A model generated the notes under the pieces. That model did not search any database. It had not been told where the DNA came from and saw nothing but the letters and a program-made list of their open reading frames with translations. Both the position numbers and the translations under genes were made by a program. 64,000 nt of DNA from positions 2,666,001-2,730,000 of the forward strand of contig NZ_CP114065.1 in the NCBI RefSeq assembly GCF_027627575.1, read 5' to 3'. Positions 25,607 to 33,842 of this stretch are shown piece by piece. The stretch is from Kribbella sp. CA-293567. GTDB lineage: Bacteria > Actinomycetota > Actinomycetes > Propionibacteriales > Kribbellaceae. The stretch's first letter is position 1. Each line of letters starts with the position of its first letter.

Positions 25607-26860
25607 ATGCGCCTAACCCGTAGTGGAAACCGTCGGGTCAAAATAATCATCGCTTCACTGTGCACGGCCCCCCTGCTGGTAGGGGCGATCGTGACAGTCG
25701 CTTCGGGCGGAGCCGGTGCCTCCGGCCAGCTCGCGGCGGACAGTCCGGTCGCTCCTTCGCCTGGAGCCGGACTGAACAGCGGTGAATTCGACGAACTGAC
25801 CATGATCGTCCCCCAGCGTCCAGGAGTGGACGGCCGGATCGGATCTGACAAGCCTGCCCGGGCCGACGTGCCCGTGCAGGGTGCCACCGACGGCCGTTCC
25901 GTGGTCCGCCCGGGACGACCCGGTGCCGTGAACGGCATCCCCCGTGGGGTCTTCCCCGCGTATCGCCGCGCCACCGCGAATCTCGCCGTGGTCCGCCCCA
26001 ACTGTGGGCTCACCTGGCCGTTGCTGGCCGGGATCGGCAAGGTCGAGTCCGACCACGCCGCCGGCGGCAAGGTCGACGTGGCCGGAACGACCCGGGGCAA
26101 GCTCTTCGGCCCGGTCCTGAACGGCCGCCGCGGGATCGGCCGGATCAAGGACACCGACAAGGGCCGGTACGACGCCGACCTGGTCTGGGACCGCGCCGTC
26201 GGCCCGATGCAGATCGTCCCGGGCGTCTGGACCGAGTTCGGAGCCGACGGAAACGGCGACGGCTTCCGCAACCCCAACAACGTGTACGACGCCGTCACCA
26301 CCGTCGCGGTCTACCTGTGCTCCGAGGGTGACGACCTGAAGCGCCCCCGCGACCTGGTCGCCTCCCTCCTGCGCTACCAGCACTCCAAGGACTTCGTCGC
26401 CACCGTCCTGCGGTGGATGCGCGTCTACAGCAAGAGCGCGGTCCTGGTGCCGAACCTCACCGGCAAACTGGCCACGCCGAAGCCGACCGGCAACGTCGAG
26501 AGCAACGTCGACCCGCGCGAGGTGCCGGAGGTGCCGGACGACTCGGTCACCCCGACGCCGACCGCGAAGCCGACCGTCCCGGGCACCACGCCCACCGTCC
26601 GGCCGTCGATCCCGGACCCGATCGTGACGCCGACGGAGCGCCCGACCACGCGTCCGACGCAGCCGCCGACCGACCGGCCGACGACGACCACGCCGAAGCC
26701 GACCGACACGCCGACCCCGACGCCCACCCCGACACCGACTCCCACCCCCACTCCGTCCGAGACCCCGACCCCGACCCCGTCCGAGACCCCGTCCGGCTCA
26801 CCCTGCGCGGCCGAGACGAACCCCACCCCCTGCACCCAGGGCAGCGGCTCGCACGGATAG
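25607..26860 (+). CDS. Secreted lytic transglycosylase, paralogue of the preceding gene
   Basis: The 417-residue protein repeats the layout of its neighbour: a signal segment (about residues 10-38), a catalytic domain with Glu147 in LLAGIGKVESDH and GPMQIVPGVWTEFGADGNGDG, and a Thr/Pro-rich tail ending in TPTPTP repeats and a short CAAETNPTPC segment. The catalytic domains are clearly similar, while the stalks differ in repeat type, so the pair arose by duplication and the tails then diverged. Both are predicted to cut peptidoglycan glycans. It has its own leader and a -10 like that of its neighbour. Confidence 0.86.
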   Translation: MRLTRSGNRRVKIIIASLCTAPLLVGAIVTVASGGAGASGQLAADSPVAPSPGAGLNSGEFDELTMIVPQRPGVDGRIGSDKPARADVPVQGATDGRSVVRPGRPGAVNGIPRGVFPAYRRATANLAVVRPNCGLTWPLLAGIGKVESDHAAGGKVDVAGTTRGKLFGPVLNGRRGIGRIKDTDKGRYDADLVWDRAVGPMQIVPGVWTEFGADGNGDGFRNPNNVYDAVTTVAVYLCSEGDDLKRPRDLVASLLRYQHSKDFVATVLRWMRVYSKSAVLVPNLTGKLATPKPTGNVESNVDPREVPEVPDDSVTPTPTAKPTVPGTTPTVRPSIPDPIVTPTERPTTRPTQPPTDRPTTTTPKPTDTPTPTPTPTPTPTPTPSETPTPTPSETPSGSPCAAETNPTPCTQGSGSHG

Positions 26861-26871
26861 TCCCTCTCGGT

Positions 26872-26884
26872 TACGGTCGCCACA
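26872..26884 (+). promoter_or_regulatory. Possible -10 element for leaderless amidohydrolase mRNA
   Basis: TACGGT at 26872-26877 ends 6 bases before the ATG at 26884, and no ribosome-binding site is present. The -35 region is weak. Confidence 0.35.
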
Positions 26885-27978
26885 TGACGACCGAAACCGG
26901 TGTACTACGGCTCGCCGGCACGGTTCTGCCGGCCGGTGAGCAGCAGGAGCTTCACCTCAGTGGCGGGCTGGTCGTCGACCGGCCCGCCACTGCTGACGTC
27001 ACCACGGTCAGCACGGGCGGCTGGATCGTGCCGGGCCTGGTGGACGCGCACTGTCACATCGGGCTGGACCAGCACGGGGCTGTCGACCGGGACGTCCAGG
27101 AGCAGCAGGCGGTCGCCGAGCGCGACGCCGGCGCGCTGCTCGTCCGGGACGCGGGCTCGGCCGCCGATACCCGCTGGATCGACGAGCGGGCGGACCTGCC
27201 GAAGATCATCCGGGCGGGGCGGCACATCGCCCGCTCCAAGCGCTACATCCGCAACTACGGCTGGGAGATCGAGCCCGACGAACTGGTCGCCTACGTCGAG
27301 CAGGAGGCCCGCCGCGGCGACGGCTGGGTCAAGCTGGTGGGGGACTGGATCGACCGCGACGCCGGCGACCTGACTCCCTGCTGGCCACTGGAGGCGCTCA
27401 CCGCGGCCATCACTCGCGCCCACGACCTGGGCGCCCGGGTCACCGCCCACGTCTTCGGCGAGCATGCCCTGCCCGACCTGCTGGCGGCAGGCATCGACTG
27501 CATCGAGCACGGCACCGGCCTGCAGCCCGACATGCTGGACCAGATGGCAGCCGACGGGGTCGCCGTCGTCCCGACGATCATCAACCTCGAGAACTTCCCC
27601 CTGTACGCCGACCAGGCCGCCGGCAAGTTCCCTCTGTATGCCGCCCACATGCGTGATCTCCACGCACGCCACCTCGACACGCTGCGCTCCGCCGCGGAGG
27701 CCGGAGTGCAGGTCTATGCGGGCACCGACGCCGGTGGCGTCCTGGGTCACGGGCTGGTGGCCAAGGAGATCCTGGCCCTCACCACCATCGGACTGTCCGG
27801 CGAGCAGGCGCTGGCCGCCGGGTCCTGGTCCGCCCGCGCCTGGCTGGGCGCTCCCGCCGACCTCTCCCCGGGCAATCCGGCCGACCTCGTCGTCTACCCC
27901 GAGGATCCGCGAGCCGACCCGGCCGTGCTGGCTCATCCCGACTGCATCGTCCTGCGCGGCCGCGTCTATCGGCCCTGA
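26884..27978 (+). CDS. Amidohydrolase family protein (imidazolonepropionase/prolidase-like)
   Basis: The 364-residue protein has the metal-dependent amidohydrolase fold: HxH in VDAHCHIG (about residues 52-60), a lysine in GWVKLVGDW, histidines in TAHVFGE and CIEHGTG, and an aspartate in YAGTDAGGVLGHG. The closest recognised group is the imidazolonepropionase/Xaa-Pro dipeptidase-like amidohydrolases acting on cyclic or dipeptide amides; the substrate is not known. It has no signal peptide, so it is cytoplasmic, unlike its secreted neighbours. The start is the ATG at 26884, 24 bases after the preceding stop. Confidence 0.85.
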   Translation: MTTETGVLRLAGTVLPAGEQQELHLSGGLVVDRPATADVTTVSTGGWIVPGLVDAHCHIGLDQHGAVDRDVQEQQAVAERDAGALLVRDAGSAADTRWIDERADLPKIIRAGRHIARSKRYIRNYGWEIEPDELVAYVEQEARRGDGWVKLVGDWIDRDAGDLTPCWPLEALTAAITRAHDLGARVTAHVFGEHALPDLLAAGIDCIEHGTGLQPDMLDQMAADGVAVVPTIINLENFPLYADQAAGKFPLYAAHMRDLHARHLDTLRSAAEAGVQVYAGTDAGGVLGHGLVAKEILALTTIGLSGEQALAAGSWSARAWLGAPADLSPGNPADLVVYPEDPRADPAVLAHPDCIVLRGRVYRP

Positions 27979-28043
27979 CTCCGAAGAACTGGCAGGATCG
28001 CGTCCGAACGGCTGGGTGACCGGACAATTTCACCCGGTGACGG

Positions 28044-28082
28044 GAAATATTCACGTAACTACTGGCCGCGGCGGAATATTTT
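28044..28082. promoter_or_regulatory. AT-rich inverted repeat upstream of the amidase gene
   Basis: AAATATTC (28045-28052) and GAATATTT (28074-28081) form an 8-bp inverted repeat with 29-bp centre spacing. They stand out as AT-rich islands in a very GC-rich region, about 100 bases upstream of the amidase start. The site may bind a regulator. Confidence 0.45.
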
Positions 28083-28172
28083 GCCCTACCGTGAGTCGCA
28101 CCCGCCGACGCCCCTCGGTGGGACGGACGTCGCGGGAGGCGCGGCGGACGTCGCAAGGGAAGGACCACCCCC

Positions 28173-29561
28173 ATGGGTAAGACCGCCCGAGTGCCCAGAA
28201 TGACCGCGCTGCTCGCCGCAGCCGCCGCTGGTGCGATCGCGCTGAGTGGCGCGCTCCCCAGTACCGCCGCCCCAGCGCCCGACCCGGCCGCACCGCAAAC
28301 AGGGAGCGGCGTGCCAGGTGACCTGGCCCAGGCCTTCCAGTCCGCCGCCGCAACGTACGACGTACCGCGTGAGGTGCTTGTCGGTATCGGCTACGCCGAG
28401 TCGCACCTGGACGGCCACGACGGCCGGCCGAGCCAGTCCAACGGGTACGGCGTGATGCACCTGGTCAGCAATCCGCTGAATCCGACGATGTCCGAGGCTG
28501 CCCAGCTGACCGGCCTGCCGGTCGAAAAGCTCGCCAAGGACTCGGCGGCCAACATCACTGGCGCCGCCGCCGTCCTCGACTCGTACGCCGACCGGGCCGG
28601 CCTGAGCGGGGAGGCCCGCAAGGACATCGCCAAGTGGTACGGCGTCGTCGCGCAGTACTCACACTCGGCCGACGCCCCGACCGGTCGCCTGTACACCGAC
28701 GAGGTCTACCGGATCATCGGGGCCGGTGTCGGCGCCGCGGGTGTCCGGCTCGACCCCAAGCCGGTCACTCCCGACCGGGGCGCCTACGCCAAGGTCGCTC
28801 CGCTCGGCGCCAAGAGCACCTCGTCGGTCCTGGCGGTCGACTACCCGGGCGCGATCTGGAGCGCGGCCAGCACCAGCAACTACCGGGTCGGCCGGACGAG
28901 CTCGATCAGCAAGATCGTCATCCACGTCACCCAGGGCTCGTACGCCGGCACCATCAGCTGGTTCAAGAACCCGGCGGCCCAGGTCAGCGCGCACTACGTG
29001 GTCCGCTCCAGCGACGGGCAGGTGACCCAGATGGTGGCCGAGAAGGACACCGCCTGGCACGCCCGGGACGCCAACGCGTCCTCGGTGGGGATCGAGCACG
29101 AGGGCTTCGTGGACCAGCCGTCCTGGTTCACCGACGCCATGTACCGGTCGTCGGCGGCGCTGACCAGGAGCATCGCCGACCGTCGCGGGATCCCGAAGGA
29201 CCGTGCGCACATCCAGGGCCACAACGAGATCCCGGGCAACGACCACACCGACCCGGGCCCGAACTGGAACTGGACCTACTACATGCAGCTGGTGAACGGC
29301 GGAAACCCGCCGACGTACAACTTCACCACCTACGGCTCCGGCGTCCGCGTCCGCAGTGATGCCAGGCTGACGGCCTCGATCGTCACCACGCTGGCCGGCC
29401 CGACCAGGGTCTTCGTCACCTGCCAGAAGCAGGGCGACACCGTCAACGCCGAAGGCACCAGCAACAACTGGTGGGCGAAGCTGCGCGACCAGGGCGGCTA
29501 CATGTCCAACATCTACATCGCCGACCCGAATCCCAAGCTCCCGGGCGTACCGGTCTGCTAG
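28173..29561 (+). CDS. Secreted N-acetylmuramoyl-L-alanine amidase with N-terminal muramidase-like domain
   Basis: The 462-residue protein has a signal peptide (about 1-32), a lysozyme/SLT-like domain (about 45-190; VLVGIGYAESHLDGH with a candidate catalytic Glu and SNGYGVMHL), and an Amidase_2/PGRP domain (about 225-375). Zinc-site motifs are KIVIHVTQGS, TAWHARD, SVGIEHEGF and HTDPGPNW. The C-terminal 80 residues (GSGVRVRSDARL to LPGVPVC) form an SH3-like module with two cysteines. That module is also found, clearly related, at the end of the M23 peptidase at 32903. The protein could cut both glycan and peptide bonds. GGGAAGGA lies upstream of the ATG. Confidence 0.9.
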   Translation: MGKTARVPRMTALLAAAAAGAIALSGALPSTAAPAPDPAAPQTGSGVPGDLAQAFQSAAATYDVPREVLVGIGYAESHLDGHDGRPSQSNGYGVMHLVSNPLNPTMSEAAQLTGLPVEKLAKDSAANITGAAAVLDSYADRAGLSGEARKDIAKWYGVVAQYSHSADAPTGRLYTDEVYRIIGAGVGAAGVRLDPKPVTPDRGAYAKVAPLGAKSTSSVLAVDYPGAIWSAASTSNYRVGRTSSISKIVIHVTQGSYAGTISWFKNPAAQVSAHYVVRSSDGQVTQMVAEKDTAWHARDANASSVGIEHEGFVDQPSWFTDAMYRSSAALTRSIADRRGIPKDRAHIQGHNEIPGNDHTDPGPNWNWTYYMQLVNGGNPPTYNFTTYGSGVRVRSDARLTASIVTTLAGPTRVFVTCQKQGDTVNAEGTSNNWWAKLRDQGGYMSNIYIADPNPKLPGVPVC

Positions 29562-29688
29562 AGAACTGGGAGGTCCGGGGCCCTGTCGCGGTGGGTCCCG
29601 GGCCACCGGGAAGAGTAGAGCCTGCTGTACCGACGTAGGCGGCCTGTTCCGTCAGGATCGATACTGACGACGACGGAAAGGCTCTGCG

Positions 29689-30921
29689 ATGCTCACGAAG
29701 ATCCTGGCCCGCGGCGGTCCGGCCAGCGGCTACCTGTTCCTCCGGTACCTCCGGGGGATGGTGCTGCTGGTAGCTACGCCGATCAGCCTGCTGCTGGGGT
29801 GGGTGATCCCCGACGTGACCGCAGGCTTGGTCAAACTGGCCAACAGTGAGCGGTACCGCGCAGCGCGGTACCTCAAGCAGCCGGAGGCCGCGCCACTGCC
29901 CGACGCCCTGCCTCGGCACGCCGGGGACGTCGTCACTCTCTTCAAGGACAAGTCCTTCCTGCGCAGCCTGCTGTTGCTGCTGATGCCGGCGGTCGTCATC
30001 GTCGAGCTGGTCGTCGCGGTGATCGCGGTGGTCGCCATCCCGGCCACTGTCATCGCCATGGTGCTCTGGCCGCTCGATCCGGGCGGCTTCAACCTGGTCG
30101 GGGTGCCGATCGACGCCTGGTGGAAGGCGCTGGTCTTCGGTCCGCTGCAGCTGCTCGTCGGGCTGGGCTTTCTGGGCTGGGTCGCTCCGGCGGTCGCCCG
30201 AGGCCACGCGCGGGCCGTGCTTGCCCTGCTGGCGCCCAGCGCCGAGCAGGTGGAGACAGCCCGCCTCAACGAGCGGGTGGCAGAGCTGACCCGGACCAGG
30301 GCCGGGGCTGTCGACTCCCACGGCGCTGAGCTGCGCCGGATCGAGCGGGACCTCCACGACGGCACTCAGGCCCAGCTGGTCTCGCTCGCCATGCGGATCG
30401 GTATCGCCAAGCAGACCATGGCCGCTGACCCCGAGAAGGCCGCGAAGATCCTCGACGACGCCAGGGACGGCGCGGAGCAGGCGATGACCGAGCTACGCGG
30501 CGTACTGCGGACCATGTACCCGCCGATCCTGGCCGACCGCGGCCTCGCCGGTGCAGTCTCGGCACTGTCCGCCCGCAGTCCGATCCCGGTAGAGCTCCGT
30601 GTCGGCGAGCTCGGCACGGTACCGGCCTCCGTGGAAGCCGCCGCGTACTTCGTGGTGGCCGAATCGCTCACCAACATCACCAAGCACTCCGCGGCCGGCC
30701 ATGTCGACCTGTTGCTGGAGCGGCGAGGGTCAGAGCTCTACCTGGCCATCACTGACGACGGGATCGGTGGCGCCCGGATCAACGAGCAGGCAGACCTCCT
30801 GGGGCGGGGGAGTGGCCTCCATGGCATGGTGCACCGGGTGGAAGCGATTGACGGTCAGATGGAACTGCAGAGCCCTATCGGCGGGCCGACCACGGTCGAG
30901 GTGATCCTGCCGTGCGCGTAG
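29689..30921 (+). CDS. Membrane sensor histidine kinase (NarL-type, HisKA_3)
   Basis: The 410-residue protein has about four membrane helices in its first 185 residues, a phospho-acceptor region with ERDLHDGTQAQLVSLA (His near residue 223) and a C-terminal HATPase domain with AESLTNITKHS and TDDGIGGA. This is the HisKA_3/DesK-like class that pairs with LuxR-type response regulators. The gene overlaps the response regulator by 10 bases. Its signal is unknown; because it sits among peptidoglycan hydrolases, envelope stress is a plausible input. An upstream kinase-like DUF-type sensor domain may be formed by the helices. Confidence 0.9.
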   Translation: MLTKILARGGPASGYLFLRYLRGMVLLVATPISLLLGWVIPDVTAGLVKLANSERYRAARYLKQPEAAPLPDALPRHAGDVVTLFKDKSFLRSLLLLLMPAVVIVELVVAVIAVVAIPATVIAMVLWPLDPGGFNLVGVPIDAWWKALVFGPLQLLVGLGFLGWVAPAVARGHARAVLALLAPSAEQVETARLNERVAELTRTRAGAVDSHGAELRRIERDLHDGTQAQLVSLAMRIGIAKQTMAADPEKAAKILDDARDGAEQAMTELRGVLRTMYPPILADRGLAGAVSALSARSPIPVELRVGELGTVPASVEAAAYFVVAESLTNITKHSAAGHVDLLLERRGSELYLAITDDGIGGARINEQADLLGRGSGLHGMVHRVEAIDGQMELQSPIGGPTTVEVILPCA

Positions 30922-31550
30922 TGATCCTGGAGGACAACCCGATCCTCGCGGAGGGTCTTGGCCTGCTGCTGGACAACTCCGGTTTCGAGGTGGCCGCTGT
31001 CGCCGGTGACGCCGACCAGTTCGCCAAGGCGGTGGCCGAGCACCAGCCGGACATCGCTGTGGTCGACGTCCGGCTGCCGCCGACCTACACCGACGAGGGG
31101 CTGCGCGCCGCGATCGAGGCACGCAGGTTGCGGCCGGGCTTCCCGGTGCTGGTCTTCTCGCAGTACGTCGAGGAGGTCTACGCCGCCGAACTGCTGGCCG
31201 CCGGGACCGAGGGGGTCGGCTACCTGCTCAAGGACCGGGTCTCCCGGGTCGACGAGTTCATGGCAGCCGTACGCCGGGTCGCGGACGGCGGGACTGTCCT
31301 GGATCCCGAGGTCGTGAGCCAGTTGATGGTGAAGCGCAGCGACCCGCTCGAGCGCCTGACTCCCCGGGAGCGCGAGGTGCTCGCCCTGATGGCCGAGGGG
31401 CTCGGCAACACGGCGATCGGGGAGAAGCTGGTGATCAGCGAGGGTGCCGTCCACAAACACGTCGGCAACGTCTTCCAGAAACTCGACCTGCCGCCGACCG
31501 AGTCGGGCCATCGCCGGGTCCTCGCCGTGCTGGCCCACCTCGGGCTCTGA
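30912..31550 (+). CDS. LuxR/NarL-family response regulator
   Basis: The 212-residue protein has a receiver domain with the phospho-acceptor Asp52 (IAVVDVRLPP) and Lys near 107 (YLLKDR), and a C-terminal LuxR helix-turn-helix (LTPREREVLALMAEGLGNTAI, split here as LTPREREVLALM followed by AEGLGNTAI, with ISEGAVHKHVGNVF). It starts with a GTG inside the end of the kinase gene. The two form a two-component pair. Targets may include the neighbouring hydrolase or protease genes, but no binding site can be assigned. Confidence 0.92.
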   Translation: MRVVILEDNPILAEGLGLLLDNSGFEVAAVAGDADQFAKAVAEHQPDIAVVDVRLPPTYTDEGLRAAIEARRLRPGFPVLVFSQYVEEVYAAELLAAGTEGVGYLLKDRVSRVDEFMAAVRRVADGGTVLDPEVVSQLMVKRSDPLERLTPREREVLALMAEGLGNTAIGEKLVISEGAVHKHVGNVFQKLDLPPTESGHRRVLAVLAHLGL

Positions 31551-31622
31551 CCTTTTCCGGACAACTCCGAGCGGGGATAGCGGTTGCCGCCGTTGCGCAA
31601 GGTGACAACGTCGGCATCAGCT

Positions 31623-31645
31623 CTTGACGACAGGTGTTCGTCAAG
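31623..31645. terminator. Hairpin after the two-component genes
   Basis: CTTGACGA (31623-31630) and TCGTCAAG (31638-31645) form a perfect 8-bp stem with a 7-base loop, 73 bases after the response regulator stop and before the protease gene. It may be a terminator or an operator. Confidence 0.4.
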
Positions 31646-31659
31646 CCACTCTCAGTTCC

Positions 31660-31671
31660 GAGAGCGCTCTC
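31660..31671. promoter_or_regulatory. LacI-type palindrome upstream of S1 protease gene
   Basis: GAGAGCGCTCTC is a perfect 12-bp palindrome with a central CG, like operators of LacI-family sugar regulators such as CebR (TGGGAGCGCTCCCA). It lies 36 bases before the ATG of the secreted protease. Confidence 0.5.
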
Positions 31672-31707
31672 ACCGCACCGAACCGCCCCTAGGTGAGGAG
31701 AGTCCAG

Positions 31708-32850
31708 ATGAAGGTATTAGCTGCTGCCGTGCTCGTAGCGAGCGCGGTAGCCGTCCCGACCCAGGCCATGGCCGTGGCCCCCGACCAAGCCGCCGCCGAC
31801 CAGCAGCACGCAGTACCGCGGCAGGTGACCGCCATGCAAGCTGATCTCGGCCTGACCGAGCAGCAGGTCAAGGAACGTCTGAAGTCAGAACTGGTGGCCA
31901 CCAAGCTCGTCCCGGCCGCACAACGTGCTGCGGGCGCTGCCTTCGGCGGCACCTGGTACGACGTCGCCCGGAAGAAGCTGGTCGTCGGAGTGACCAGTTC
32001 CGCCGCAGCAGACGCAGTACGGGCTACTGGCGCTGAGGTGTCCGTAGTACCGGTGACTGCCAAGCAACTCGACCAGCGCAAGGCTGCTGTGGACAAGCTG
32101 GCAGGGAAGGCGGTGCCGGCTGCGGTGAGCGGCTGGTCGGCTGACCCGAAGACCGGCAGCGTTGTCGTGAACGTCCAAGCAGGTAAGCGTTCCCAGGCCG
32201 TCGACGCCTTCGTGGCGAAGGTGGCGAAGGCTGGAGCCGTCACTGTTCGGGAGGTCGTTGCCCAGGCGCCGCAGACCTACGCGGCCGGAACAGTCGGGGG
32301 AGACCCGTACTACACCGGCAACGTCCGCTGTTCGATCGGCTTCTCAGTGCACGGCGGCTACGTCACGGCCGGCCACTGCTCCGGTGCCGGTGCCAGGACG
32401 CGCGGCTGGGACGGCTCGGCGCAGGGTGTCTTCCGCGGTTCGTCCTTCCCCGGCAACGACTACGCCTGGGTCCAGGTCGACAGCGGCTGGTGGACCGTAC
32501 CGGTAGTGCTCGGCTGGGGACAGGTCAGCGACCACCTGGTCCGCGGCTCCTGGGAGGCCCCAGTCGGTACGTCGATCTGCCGTAGCGGCTCGACGACCCA
32601 CTGGCGCTGCGGTGCCGTACTGGCCAAGAACGAGACCGTGAACTACGGCAACGGCCAGCTCTTCTACGGCGCCACCAAGACCAGCGTCTGCGCCGAAGGC
32701 GGCGACTCGGGTGGTTCCTTCATCACCGGTGACCAGGCGCAGGGCGTGACGTCCGGTGGCTGGGGTAACTGCAGCAGTGGTGGTGAGACCTGGTTCCAGC
32801 CGGTCAACGAGATCCTCAACGCCTACGGGCTGCGTCTGCACACCGCCTGA
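31708..32850 (+). CDS. Secreted S1 family serine protease with propeptide (streptogrisin-like)
   Basis: The 380-residue protein has a signal peptide (about 1-24), a propeptide of about 165 residues with heptad-like helices, and a chymotrypsin-fold catalytic domain starting near YAAGTVGGDPYY. Triad positions are visible: His in GGYVTAGHCSG, Asp in NDYAWVQVD and Ser in CAEGGDSGGSF. Streptogrisins self-process and degrade extracellular protein. The ATG at 31708 has GGTGAGGAG 7 bases upstream; a GTG at 31693 lies within that site. A LacI-like palindrome precedes it, and a strong bidirectional hairpin follows. Confidence 0.92.
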   Translation: MKVLAAAVLVASAVAVPTQAMAVAPDQAAADQQHAVPRQVTAMQADLGLTEQQVKERLKSELVATKLVPAAQRAAGAAFGGTWYDVARKKLVVGVTSSAAADAVRATGAEVSVVPVTAKQLDQRKAAVDKLAGKAVPAAVSGWSADPKTGSVVVNVQAGKRSQAVDAFVAKVAKAGAVTVREVVAQAPQTYAAGTVGGDPYYTGNVRCSIGFSVHGGYVTAGHCSGAGARTRGWDGSAQGVFRGSSFPGNDYAWVQVDSGWWTVPVVLGWGQVSDHLVRGSWEAPVGTSICRSGSTTHWRCGAVLAKNETVNYGNGQLFYGATKTSVCAEGGDSGGSFITGDQAQGVTSGGWGNCSSGGETWFQPVNEILNAYGLRLHTA

Positions 32851-32854
32851 CAGC

Positions 32855-32888
32855 AGACCGGGCCCGCCCTCGCGGACGGGCCCGGTCT
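32855..32888. terminator. Bidirectional hairpin terminator
   Basis: AGACCGGGCCCG (32855-32866) and CGGGCCCGGTCT (32877-32888) pair perfectly over 12 bp with a 10-base loop, between the convergent ends of the S1 protease and M23 peptidase genes. Confidence 0.75.
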
Positions 32889-32902
32889 CCTGGTGACTCA
32901 GG

Positions 32903-33688
32903 TCAACAGGTCGGAACGCCCGGCAGTACGGCGTTCGGATCGTCGATGTAGATGTTGCTCATGAATCCCGCCGGACTGGCGAGCTTGGCCCACCAGTTGT
33001 TGGTGTAGCCCTCCGCCGTCACGGTGTCGCCCTGCTTCTGGCAGAGCACCCGGACCGAGGTGGGGCCGCCGAGAGTGCCCACCACCGTGGCGTTCAGCCT
33101 GGCGTCGGCCCGGACCCGGATGCCGGAGCCCCAGGTCATGAACTGCTTGCCGGGCTGACTGCCGCAGCCGTTGTCGCTGGTGAGATGGGCAGAGCCGTAG
33201 GAGCCTGGGTAGGAGAGTCCGCTGCCGTTGATGACGATGTTCTGGCCGACACCGTTCAGCAGTTGTTCGTAGTGGATGTGCGGCCCGGAGGAGGCGCCGG
33301 TGCTACCGGTCACGCCGATCTGCTGGCCTTGGCCGACCGCCTGGCCGTTGGCCACGGAGTACGCGGAGAGGTGGAAGTAGTAGGTCTTCCAGCCACCACC
33401 GTGCTCGATGGAGATGTAGTTGCCGGCGCCACCGGGCTGCGAGAACCGGTACGCCGTACCGCCGGCGCTGGCCAGCACCGGCGTGCCGTTGGTGGTGCCG
33501 CCGTCGGACCGGACGAAGTCGAGGGCGCGGCGGACCTCCTGCGAGTGGTGGCTGTAGGTCCAGCGCTGGCCACACGGGAACGGGGCCTTGAAGTTGGGGG
33601 CGGCCTGCGCCTCGGTCGGCACCGCCACCAGGGTGGCGGCACCGACCAGCAAGGCTGCGAGGGCGGCGAGCAATCGTCGTAAGGGCAC
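32903..33688 (-). CDS. Secreted M23 metallopeptidase with C-terminal SH3-like module
   Basis: The 261-residue protein has a signal peptide (about 1-30, ending AQA), an M23 domain (about 35-165) and an SH3-like C-terminal module (about 180-261). In the M23 domain ALDF and HIHYE supply two ligand motifs. The classical HxxxD is not seen (RRALD instead); two histidines in YSHHS 9-10 residues upstream of the Asp could replace it, as in the LasA/beta-lytic subgroup. The C-terminal module matches the amidase at 28173 nearly residue for residue (CQKQGDTV, NNWWAKL, MSNIYI, LPGVPxC). GTG at 33688 is chosen for GAAGGA 9-10 bases upstream. Confidence 0.87.
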   Translation of the reverse strand: MPLRRLLAALAALLVGAATLVAVPTEAQAAPNFKAPFPCGQRWTYSHHSQEVRRALDFVRSDGGTTNGTPVLASAGGTAYRFSQPGGAGNYISIEHGGGWKTYYFHLSAYSVANGQAVGQGQQIGVTGSTGASSGPHIHYEQLLNGVGQNIVINGSGLSYPGSYGSAHLTSDNGCGSQPGKQFMTWGSGIRVRADARLNATVVGTLGGPTSVRVLCQKQGDTVTAEGYTNNWWAKLASPAGFMSNIYIDDPNAVLPGVPTC

Positions 33689-33842
33689 GGTGATCAGTCC
33701 TTCGGGGCGACCGGTCACGGCCGGTGAGAGCCGTGACGCTGGGAGTGATGGCCCTCAAGCTAGCGCAGCACTTGTGACTTAGGAACTGACAACCCTGATA
33801 CGACGTTAGTGATTAACTTGTGGTCGAAAGGTAGCTCGCCGG

